Assembly (NCBI GenBank): GCA_016874945.1
Contig: VGSO01000129.1
Location: 1-7,789 of the forward strand
Length of the DNA stretch: 7,789 nucleotides
Direction: 5' to 3'
From: Deltaproteobacteria bacterium
Lineage (GTDB): Bacteria > Desulfobacterota > Desulfobaccia > Desulfobaccales > 0-14-0-80-60-11
In this document: piece by piece, positions 1 through 4,640 of the stretch
Layout: every line of letters begins with the position of its first letter
Numbering within the stretch: the stretch's first letter is position 1
Translations under genes and position numbers: made by a program
Notes under the pieces: generated by a model
What the model saw: the letters and a program-made list of their open reading frames with translations, nothing else
Database searches by the model: none
What the model was told of the DNA's origin: nothing

Positions 1-63
1 GACCAAGTGGAACTGCTAGCCGAACCGGCCCCCGCCCCGGGCTGCGAGCCCGGCTCCACCTGA
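1..63 (+). CDS. C-terminal end of an unidentified protein (partial)
   Basis: Frame 1 is open from the window edge to a TGA at 61-63 and encodes only 20 residues, ending in the Pro/Gly-rich tail PAPAPGCEPGST. That low-complexity end is typical of a protein C-terminus, and a weak hairpin follows the stop. Nothing identifies the family. The alternative is that this is non-coding DNA with a chance open frame; 20 codons cannot settle it. Confidence 0.4.
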   Translation, partial: DQVELLAEPAPAPGCEPGST

Positions 64-77
64 CCGCGGCAGTAACC

Positions 78-110
78 CCGCTTCGGAAAAGCGGACTTAT
101 ACCATTTTCT
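78..110 (+). terminator. possible weak terminator after the left-edge gene
   Basis: CCGCTT (78-83) pairs with AAGCGG (89-94) around a 5-nt loop, followed by a moderately T-rich stretch (to about 110). It lies about 15 bases after the TGA of the left-edge frame. The T tract is broken, so termination is only a possibility. Confidence 0.35.
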
Positions 111-166
111 CTTTCAAGTGCAACAAACATGATCTGTAACTTATTGATAATCCTTAATTATCTTTA

Positions 167-224
167 CCGAAAACCGAAAACCGAAGACCGAAAACCGTAT
201 TAAGCCGCCAGCCGCCAGCCGCCA
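167..224. repeat. two adjacent heptamer tandem repeats (CCGAAAA and GCCGCCA)
   Basis: CCGAAAA is repeated four times plus a partial unit (167-197, third copy CCGAAGA). Six bases later GCCGCCA is repeated three times (204-224). Both have a 7-base period although the units are unrelated in sequence. They lie in non-coding DNA between the left-edge gene and the 3' end of the first selenoprotein gene. Period-7 intergenic repeats resemble the short tandem repeats seen in some bacterial genomes; no function is evident. Confidence 0.85.
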
Positions 225-272
225 GCAGTTAGAAAGGGTTATCCTGGCTACTGGCGGCTGACTGCTGGCGGC
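218..272. terminator. long inverted repeat, possible bidirectional terminator
   Basis: GCCGCCAGCAGT (218-229) is perfectly complementary to ACTGCTGGCGGC (261-272) across a 31-nt loop. The shorter arm CTGGCGGCT (251-259) can instead pair with any of the upstream GCCGCCA copies. The structure lies between the 3' ends of the left-edge + gene and the - strand selenoprotein gene (stop at 279-281). On the + strand it is followed by AATATTTT. The long loop makes it a poor classical terminator; it could equally be a repeat that was inverted. Confidence 0.4.
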
Positions 273-278
273 AATATT

Positions 279-596
279 TTATCCCCTACTAAATAAGCGA
301 CTAATCAATCCTTTCTTTTCCTCCAAGGGCGGCAGCCCCAAATGGCGGCGTAGGGCCGCTTCCAGGACCTCTTCCGCCACGCCGGCGCCTTCCACTACGA
401 TTTCTTCCCCCACCATGATGGCCGGGGCCACCGGCAGGTCCAACTCGAAGTATTCATCCGTCTGGTACTCGGCAATGGGCTTGGAGATGTACTCCAACTC
501 GAACTCATACTTTTCACCCAACCTGGGCAGCATCTTCTGGAATTGCTTTCAGGGCTTGCCGTGGGGCTCGTTGAGAAAACATCTGACTTTCAGCAT
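279..596 (-). CDS. thioredoxin-like selenoprotein (HxxxU motif), paralogue 1
   Basis: A 105-residue thioredoxin-fold protein if the TGA at 549-551 is read as selenocysteine (residue 16). The frame is continuous from ATG 596 (GAGG Shine-Dalgarno nine bases upstream) through the TGA to TAA at 279-281. It opens MLKVRCFLNEPHGKPU and aligns without gaps to the second copy at 1470-1757, which has U at the same residue and C where this copy has His12, giving HxxxU rather than CxxxU. Further landmarks are LPVAPAIMV (about residues 55-63), carrying the cis-proline element of thioredoxin folds, and the helical C-terminus ALRRHLGLP followed by a basic tail absent from the paralogue. It probably acts as a cytoplasmic selenol redox protein. 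It is divergent from arsR1 and shares its control region. It resembles small MTH895-type redox proteins and possibly the SaoT family; the exact family is not proven. Confidence 0.82.
527..551 (-). promoter_or_regulatory. candidate bacterial SECIS hairpin, paralogue 1
   Basis: Right after the UGA (551-549), AGCA (547-544) can pair with UGCU (532-529), with UU/AA closing a CCAG loop inside. Bacterial SECIS elements are stem-loops starting just after the UGA with a G in the apical loop, which fits loosely. The stem is weak; the best support is its alignment with the stronger hairpin in paralogue 2. Confidence 0.45.
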
Positions 597-635
597 TGTG
601 TAATCCTCGATTTGATTTTTTTTGAAAAAAGGTGC

Positions 636-663
636 TTGACAAAAAAATTTTCCAGATTATAAT
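636..663 (+). promoter_or_regulatory. near-consensus sigma70 promoter of arsR1
   Basis: TTGACA (636-641) and TATAAT (658-663) are both perfect consensus hexamers separated by 16 bases. Transcription would start around 670, inside the palindromic operator that directly abuts the -10 box, and run into the ArsR gene at 789. A TATAAT is also readable on the - strand (656-661), so this site may drive the divergent selenoprotein gene too, though no good - strand -35 is visible. Confidence 0.85.
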
Positions 664-679
664 TTAAGCAGTTGCTTAA
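664..679. promoter_or_regulatory. palindromic operator, likely ArsR1 binding site
   Basis: TTAAGCAGTTGCTTAA consists of two perfect inverted 7-mers (TTAAGCA/TGCTTAA) with a 2-base centre. It starts immediately after the TATAAT box, so an occupying repressor would block transcription of arsR1 and plausibly of the divergent gene. Its near-copy at 1225-1240 supports a shared regulator. Assignment to ArsR1 is by position and by the usual ArsR-family operator form. Confidence 0.75.
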
Positions 680-748
680 TAGCTAAATCGGCTTGCCAAG
701 CCATCGCTCCTGAGCCTTGGCTCATCCAAAATCATGAAAGTATTGGTG

Positions 749-770
749 GCACAGGCTTTCCAGCCTGTGC
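749..770. repeat. REP-like perfect hairpin in the arsR1 leader
   Basis: GCACAGGCT (749-757) and AGCCTGTGC (762-770) form a perfect 9-bp stem around TTCC. A GTGG tetranucleotide (746-749) precedes and partly overlaps it, similar to the GTRG tetranucleotide 5' of REP hairpins. No T run follows, so it is not a terminator. It lies in the 5' leader 18 bases before the arsR1 start and could influence transcript stability or simply be a dispersed repeat copy. Confidence 0.6.
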
Positions 771-788
771 AGCCTGAAGAAAGAGAAC

Positions 789-1196
789 ATGGAATTAGAA
801 CCTTTTGAAATGTTTCGAGTCTTAGCCGTGGAAACACGGGTGAAAATTCTCGAACTGCTAAAGGCCCAGGGGCCGCTGGGCGCCAAGGAGATCGCCAAAC
901 AGACGGGAATAACCGCGGCCGCCGCATCCCAGCACCTGAAAATATTAAAGCAATCCGGCCTGGTTCGGAGCGAGAGAAAGGGGTACTGGATACCGTATGC
1001 CATTAATGAAGAAGCATTGCATGAATACCGGCGTCGGTTGACGGAAATTTGCACCTGCGGCTGCCAGGGGACCGGCGACTGGAAAGAGCAGGAGGTGCAG
1101 GCCGCGAGCCTGGAATCCTTGGAAAAGTATGCGGCAGATTTGCAAAATGAGCTAAGGACCGTCCGGGAAAGGATAAAAGAAATGAAGTCTAAATAG
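789..1196 (+). CDS. ArsR/SmtB-family transcriptional repressor with CxCxC tail
   Basis: A 135-residue winged-helix repressor of the ArsR/SmtB class. Residues 1-70 hold the DNA-binding core: EMFRVLAVETRVKILELL, then the helix-turn-helix GAKEIAKQTGITAAAASQHL and the wing VRSERKGYWIPYAI. After it comes CTCGC (Cys88, Cys90, Cys92), which replaces the usual alpha-3 CxC metal site and may bind a thiophilic metal or a persulfide, then a charged helix (about 100-135) likely to form a coiled coil. The ATG at 789 has the weak upstream AAGAAAGAG. It is followed by a small CxCxC peptide and is divergent from a selenoprotein gene. Its own promoter overlaps a palindrome, so autorepression with release by the inducer is expected. 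The inducer cannot be named. Confidence 0.9.
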   Translation: MELEPFEMFRVLAVETRVKILELLKAQGPLGAKEIAKQTGITAAAASQHLKILKQSGLVRSERKGYWIPYAINEEALHEYRRRLTEICTCGCQGTGDWKEQEVQAASLESLEKYAADLQNELRTVRERIKEMKSK

Positions 1197-1224
1197 CTCC
1201 CGGCAATTTTTTTTGGATTACAAA

Positions 1225-1240
1225 TTAAGTAATTGCTTAA
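1225..1240. promoter_or_regulatory. second copy of the arsR1 operator
   Basis: TTAAGTAATTGCTTAA differs from the box at 664-679 in two central bases plus one arm base. The flanking GATTA upstream and AGCT downstream also match the first site, with TACAAA (1219-1224) in the place of TATAAT. There is no recognisable -35. It lies in the arsR1 / small peptide gap and suggests separate or additional control of the peptide by the same repressor. Confidence 0.65.
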
Positions 1241-1268
1241 CAGCTTTATCAGAAAGGAGGTGAAAACC

Positions 1269-1376
1269 ATGGCTGAAAAGAAGAGCGACTGCGGCTGCGG
1301 CTGCGCCTTGAAACAGGATACCCCCAAGGCGACCAAAGACCAGGAGAAGGCTAAAGAGGCCCAAGAGTCCAAGTAG
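1269..1376 (+). CDS. 35-residue Cys-rich small protein (CxCxC)
   Basis: ATG 1269 to TAG 1376, preceded by the strong ribosome-binding site AAGGAGGTG. The protein begins MAEKKSDCGCGCALK, with Cys8, Cys10 and Cys12, and continues as a Lys/Glu/Gln-rich hydrophilic tail. It has no signal or membrane segment. The CGCGC cluster mirrors the CTCGC of the adjacent repressor, which suggests both handle the same thiophilic ligand: perhaps a mini-metallothionein, metal carrier or thiol buffer. I do not recognise a named family. It is downstream of the second operator copy and before a strong hairpin, so it can be the last gene of a two-gene unit or its own transcript. The strong RBS and motif make a real gene likely. 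Confidence 0.75.
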   Translation: MAEKKSDCGCGCALKQDTPKATKDQEKAKEAQESK

Positions 1377-1400
1377 GCTCCCTTCTTAGCCTGACCGCGG

Positions 1401-1431
1401 GGGCAGGCTCCCGGAAACCGGGGTCCTGCCC
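1401..1431. terminator. strong hairpin between convergent genes, probable terminator
   Basis: GGGCAGG (1401-1407) pairs with CCTGCCC (1425-1431) and CCCGG (1410-1414) with CCGGG (1418-1422) around an AAA loop, with only a small internal mismatch. On the + strand it is followed by CTCTTGGTTT, a partial T tract. It lies 24 bases after the small peptide and between the convergent 3' ends, so it fits termination of the rightward transcript. Confidence 0.65.
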
Positions 1432-1469
1432 TCTTGGTTTGAAGAAAATAACATCAGCCATAGAAGTCG

Positions 1470-1757
1470 TTACTCTTGGGTTTCTAAAGTAGGCAAATCT
1501 AAGTGACGGCGGATGATTTCCTCCAGCTTTTCTTCCGAAATAGCCGGGCCTTGCCCCGCGATCTCATCTTCCACCATCACCGCCGGGGCCGCCGGCAGTC
1601 CCGCAGCGAGATACTCCGCACTTTGGTATTCTTCCCTGGTTTTGGTGACTATCTCCACGCCAAGATCATATTTTTGGCCCAACCTGGGCAACACCTCGTG
1701 GAGCCGCTTTCAGGTCAGGCCGCAGGGATCATTCATCAAAACTCTGACTTTAAGCAA
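1470..1757 (-). CDS. thioredoxin-like selenoprotein (CxxxU motif), paralogue 2
   Basis: A 95-residue thioredoxin-fold protein with the TGA at 1710-1712 read as selenocysteine (residue 16). I prefer the TTG start at 1757: AAAGGAG lies six bases upstream, and it gives MLKVRVLMNDPCGLTU, which aligns from residue 1 with the paralogue at 279-596. An ATG at 1763 abuts the Shine-Dalgarno and is less likely. Key features are Cys12-x-x-x-Sec16, the cis-Pro element LPAAPAVMV and the C-terminal helix IIRRHLDLP. It is the last gene of the leftward operon, 12 bases after the rhodanese-DsbD gene, so it is plausibly a cytoplasmic partner passing electrons to or from that membrane protein. Family identity (MTH895-type or SaoT-like) is uncertain. 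Confidence 0.85.
1688..1712 (-). promoter_or_regulatory. candidate bacterial SECIS hairpin, paralogue 2
   Basis: Two bases after the UGA (1712-1710), GCGGC (1707-1703) pairs with GUUGC (1692-1688), allowing G-U pairs. After one U-U mismatch, CC/GG closes an ACGA loop carrying a G. Placement right after the UGA and the G in the loop match known bacterial SECIS form. At the equivalent site in paralogue 1 the bases differ but partial pairing is retained. Confidence 0.6.
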
Positions 1758-1769
1758 GGACATCTCCTT
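1756..1769 (-). promoter_or_regulatory. hairpin over the Shine-Dalgarno of selenoprotein paralogue 2
   Basis: AAGGA (1769-1765) pairs perfectly with UCCUU (1760-1756) around GAUG, directly after the TGA stop of the upstream gene. It would hide the Shine-Dalgarno, so translation may depend on ribosomes finishing the upstream gene. The same shape also resembles a SECIS placed after a UGA; see the finding. Confidence 0.45.
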
Positions 1770-3512
1770 TCATGGTGATTTGGTCACCGCCGCCAGGCGG
1801 CCCAAAAACTGGTCCGGGGGCAGGTAATCCACCAGGCGCAGGTCCTTTAGCTCTTTGCCTTCCCGGTCCAGGAACACAATGGTGGGCACGCCCTTGACTT
1901 GGTATTTTTGCAGCAGGGTCTCGGCCTGGGCGTCTCCCTTGCGAGTGAGGTCAATCTTGATGGTTATGAAGTCCTGGGCCGCTTGTTTGACCACCTGGGG
2001 GTGATGAAAAGTGATGTCCTCCAGTTCCCGGCACGGGGTGCACCAGGTGGCGTAAAAGTCGATGATCACCGGCTTGCGGCTCTCCCGGGCCTGGGCCACA
2101 AGCGCCTCGGAATATGGCTGCCAGGCCACTCCCGGCCCCCTTAAGGCAAAGAAGCCCACCACCAGGAAGGCGGCGGTCAGCGCCCCCAGCCAGGTGAAAC
2201 CCTTGAGCCAGCCAAAGGGCCGGAAGGTCGCGGGGGTGCGGCCCCACAGCGCCAGATGAATGCCCGCAGCCAGCGCTCCCCCGGCCATGAGGGCCACCCA
2301 ACCGGCTTCCGGCAGCAGGGGCCGGAGGAAATAGGCGGCCATGCCCATGAGCACCCAGCCCATGAGTTTCCGCACCCACAAAAGCCACTCTCCGGAGCGG
2401 GGCAGCTTATCCAGGCTGCCGGAAAATATTGCCAGGACAAAGAGGGGCAGGCCCAGACCCAGGCTCAGGGTGAAGAAGGTGAAAAATCCCAGCCAGGCTG
2501 AACCCTGGGAGGCCACCCAGGTTAAAAGGCCCAGGATAAAGGGGCCGATGCACGGCGCGGCCACCACCCCCAGGGTGAGGCCCATGAACAGGCTGCCGAA
2601 ATAGCCGGCGTAGGACTTGACCGCCATGCGGGTGAGTCCGCCGGGGAGGCGCAGTTCCCACATCCCCCACAGGCTGGCGGCAAAGAGGACCAGGACCAGG
2701 GCCACGGCTAACAGGACCCAGGGATTTTGCAGCAAGCCGCCCAGAAGGCCGCCGGTCAGGGCCGCGGCCACCCCCAGGGCGGAGTTGGTCACGGCCAGGC
2801 CTGTCAGATAACACAGACCGTGGCCCGCCAGCCGGCCCCGGCTTTCCCCGCTGTGGCCGCCGAAGTAGGACACCGTGATGGGAATGAGGGGATACACGCA
2901 AGGGGTCAGGTTCAGGGCCAGGCCCCCGGCGAAGATGCCCAGGAAGGTCCCCAGCAAGGCCCAGCCCGAGGGCAGGCAGGAGGGCGGGCCGCCGGGGGTG
3001 TCGTTGCACAAGCCATAGGGCGTCCGGGCCCCGGGGAGGCCGGCCTGCTCCCAGGCGGGGTAGCCCAGGGGATCCCGGTAGATTTTGGTGTAGCCTAATT
3101 GCACGGCCACCCGGGCCGCGGCGTCACTGCGGACTCAGGCCAAGCCCGCTCAGTAAAACACAGCGAGGCGGTCCTTATCCGGTCCTAAAAGTTTGGCCAA
3201 AGGGCTTTTCGCCCGCCGGCGGCCCCACCAGCCAGGCTCTAGGGGGAAGTTCACCGCGTCCTTAATGTGGCCGCTGCGGTATTCCCACTCCTGGCGGGTG
3301 TCCACCAGCAGCAGGCCCTGGGGGTCCTTCTGGTAAAGCCGCCCCAGTTCTTCGGTGGTAATGAGGCGGTAGCCCCCCCGCTGGGCCTCGCCGGTCACAT
3401 CTTCCCAGGTGGCTTGCGCGGGCGGCGCCAGGGGCCGGTGGTGATACCAGAGCATTCCCCCGGCCAATACTACTGACACCAAAGACAGGAGAATGGCTTT
3501 TTTGATTCCCAT
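1770..3512 (-). CDS. rhodanese-DsbD-thioredoxin membrane selenoprotein fusion (two Sec)
   Basis: One continuous 580-residue frame, ATG 3512 to TGA 1770-1772, if TGAs at 3150-3152 and 3135-3137 are selenocysteines 121 and 126. An N-terminal basic/hydrophobic anchor (3-22) puts the next domain outside the cytoplasm. Residues about 47-150 are rhodanese: VDTRQEWEYRSGHIKDAVNFP, then the active-site loop FYUAGLAUVRS, where relatives have YCxGxxCxRS, then LGYTKIYRDPLGYPAW. Residues about 183-460 form eight DsbD-type membrane helices with the paired cysteines NLTPC (Cys205) and AAPC (Cys321). Residues about 465-580 are a thioredoxin domain with WCTPC (Cys491/494) and cis-Pro VPT (543). Known DsbD carries electrons from cytoplasmic thioredoxin to the periplasm; here rhodanese replaces its N-terminal alpha domain. 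It lies nine bases after the preceding gene. Without Sec decoding it would be two fragments, the second lacking a proper start. The substrate is unknown. Confidence 0.87.
3129..3152 (-). promoter_or_regulatory. candidate bacterial SECIS hairpin for the first rhodanese Sec
   Basis: Beginning at the base after the first UGA, GCGGGCU (3149-3143) pairs with AGUCCGC (3135-3129), seven pairs with one G-U, around UGGCCUG. The second UGA (3137-3135) spans the loop and the stem base. A rival hairpin for that second UGA, CCGC (3132-3129) with GCGG (3119-3116), cannot form at the same time. Confidence 0.6.
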
Positions 3513-3521
3513 GTAAAACCC

Positions 3522-3977
3522 CTATCTTTTTCCTTCTCTCTTGAGCTTTCCCACCAGGAAAGCCGCGCTGGCGGGGGAAAGGCCCAACCTGGGGGCCAGT
3601 TTCTCCGGGGCGTGCTCTCCCGTCTCTTTAATCAGGGAAGACACCTCCCCTTCCAATTCCTCCAGCCAGTCCTCAAACAAAACCAGGAGCTCAGGGACCG
3701 CCGCGGCTTCCAGGTATTTCCCCCGTGCCATTTTCTCCACCAAACTCTGACACATCCGGGTTGGGTCGACACCTTCGCCCATGCAAGCGGCCAGTCAGTA
3801 GTGGACCAGGCTGCCCAGCTTGTCGGCCCCGGCCTCCCCCACCAGGTTCACCACAAAATTCATCCGGGCCTCGTCCCCCAGGTGGGAGAACAGCTTTTTC
3901 AGAACCGGCGTCAGCTTGTCCAGGGCCTCCTCCGGGTCCATGGGGTCAATCACTTGAAAAATCTTGTCGGCGCTCAT
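3522..3977 (-). CDS. predicted selenoprotein of unknown family (UxxxC motif)
   Basis: A 151-residue frame from ATG 3977 (AGGAAAAGG immediately upstream) to TAG 3522, with one in-frame TGA at 3795-3797 (residue 61). The context is LVHYULAACMGEG, so U61 and Cys65 form UxxxC; Cys76 follows. Residues 1-60 are helical and acidic/amphipathic (PEEALDKLTPVLKKLFSHL), and residues 77-151 are again helical, with a C-terminal segment LAPRLGLSPASAAFLVGKLKREGK that looks helix-turn-helix-like. No signal peptide or membrane segment is visible, so a cytoplasmic location is likely. It lies between arsR2 and the rhodanese-DsbD gene in one operon, the latter starting nine bases after its stop. I do not recognise the family. 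A split into two short genes at the TGA is possible but less likely: the frame is unbroken and no good ribosome-binding site precedes the internal ATG at 3782. Confidence 0.75.
3777..3797 (-). promoter_or_regulatory. candidate SECIS hairpin in the unknown selenoprotein
   Basis: Six bases after the UGA (3797-3795), GCUU (3788-3785) pairs with GGGC (3780-3777) using two G-U pairs, around GCAU, which carries a G. GCC (3791-3789) may extend it imperfectly. This is the weakest of the four candidates. Confidence 0.35.
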
Positions 3978-4015
3978 GACCTTTTCCTGTAGGGTGCGCA
4001 CCGCGCACCACTTTT

Positions 4016-4318
4016 TTAAAAAGTCTTCCGGTTCGCCAGCAAATCTCCGGCCAACTCCGCCAGACCCGCCAGGATGTCAATGATGCGGGGATCGGCCATT
4101 TCATAATAAATAAAGGGTCCCCGGCGTTCCACCTTGACCAGCAGGGACCCTTTCAGCTCTTTGAGGTGGTGGGACACCAGGGGCTGGGACAGCCGCAACT
4201 CCTCCACCAGGTGGGTGACGGCCTTTTTACCATTGCCCAGGGCCAAAAGAATCCGCAGACGGTTTTCATCCGCCAGGCTTTTGGCCAGGAAGGCCAGGGA
4301 CGGCAGGTTGGTGAGCAA
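4016..4318 (-). CDS. ArsR-family transcriptional repressor without cysteines
   Basis: A 100-residue ArsR-type winged-helix protein: LAKSLADENRLRILLAL (about 11-27), the recognition region THLVEELRLSQPLVSHHLKELK and the wing VKVERRGPFIYYEMADPRI. It contains no cysteine at all, so the classic CxC arsenite/cadmium site is absent; sensing might use His/Asp/Glu residues or a non-metal signal. The start is TTG 4318, with GAGG five bases upstream; no in-frame ATG is available. It heads the leftward operon, 38 bases before the unknown selenoprotein, and its promoter overlaps an AT-rich inverted repeat, which indicates autorepression of the whole operon. The family call is firm; the ligand is unknown. 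Confidence 0.9.
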   Translation of the reverse strand: MLTNLPSLAFLAKSLADENRLRILLALGNGKKAVTHLVEELRLSQPLVSHHLKELKGSLLVKVERRGPFIYYEMADPRIIDILAGLAELAGDLLANRKTF

Positions 4319-4328
4319 GGGAACCTCA

Positions 4329-4360
4329 ATAAATATATCAATGTCTATTTATATATTTAT
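4329..4360. promoter_or_regulatory. AT-rich inverted repeat, likely arsR2 operator
   Basis: ATAAATATAT (4329-4338) and ATATATTTAT (4351-4360) are perfect inverted 10-mers with a 12-base spacer. They overlap the -10 region of the arsR2 promoter and its start site, as expected for an ArsR operator. The sequence is unlike the TTAAGCA boxes of arsR1, so the two repressors should have distinct sites. Confidence 0.65.
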
Positions 4361-4377
4361 CAAGGGGAGGATGTCAA
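4348..4377 (-). promoter_or_regulatory. promoter of the arsR2-selenoprotein operon
   Basis: TTGACA on the - strand (4377-4372) is followed after 16 bases by TATATA (4355-4350), or after 18 by TATAAA (4353-4348). The leader to the TTG start is about 25-30 bases. The promoter overlaps the inverted repeat at 4329-4360. Confidence 0.75.
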
Positions 4378-4640
4378 GAGGACGGGGAAAAATTAGTTGA
4401 AACCCTTTGCCAAGCAGTTGAACATGAGCCTTCAGTTCACCCATAAACCATGAAAATCACCTTACTGCTCACTGTTACGAAAAGTTCAAAGTTCAAGGTT
4501 CAAAGTTCAAGGTTCAAAGTTCAAAGTTCAAGGTTCAAAGTTCAAAGTTCAAAGTTCAAGGTTCAAAGTTAATGTAGGGGGCGCGCCGTGCAGCGGTAAG
4601 TAAGTTGCTGACTTTTCATTGTTTTGAGAGAGCCGAAGGC
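4378..4640. repeat. intergenic region with a 12-copy heptamer array (AAGTTCA/AGGTTCA)
   Basis: Twelve full 7-base units, eight AAGTTCA and four AGGTTCA, run without interruption from 4482 to 4565, ending in a degraded unit. The array lies between the 3' end of prfB and the arsR2 promoter. The rest of the gap (4378-4480 and 4573-4640) shows nothing recognisable except a short GAGCC/GGCTC hairpin that overlaps the prfB stop codon. The unit has no spacers, so this is a minisatellite and not CRISPR. Confidence 0.9.

Noticed and set aside
1951..3098. Several long alternative-frame ORFs over the DsbD region
   Set aside because: They are low-complexity Pro/Gly/Arg/Ala translations typical of GC-rich shadows and have no motifs.
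3135..3152. Rhodanese and DsbD as two separate genes or a pseudogene
   Set aside because: The rhodanese fold continues in the same frame across both TGAs (VRSDAAARVAVQLGYTKIY), and no ribosome-binding site or start precedes the second part. Two TGAs on two family cysteines is hard to explain by decay.
3583..3593. CCCAACCTGGG occurring in three selenoprotein genes (517-527, 1678-1688, 3583-3593) as a shared regulatory element
   Set aside because: In each case it encodes Pro-Arg-Leu-Gly in frame. Two copies are explained by paralogy, and the third lies far from its UGA, so coincidence of codon use is sufficient.
279..3977. Genome-wide reassignment of UGA to an amino acid (Trp or Gly) as the reason for in-frame TGAs
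   Set aside because: prfB is intact and its frameshift relies on UGA as stop, and prfB, cobS and the rhodanese-DsbD gene end in TGA at the expected family length. In-frame TGAs occur only at redox-active positions.
4482..4565. CRISPR array
   Set aside because: The unit is only 7 bases and has no spacers; it is a simple tandem repeat.
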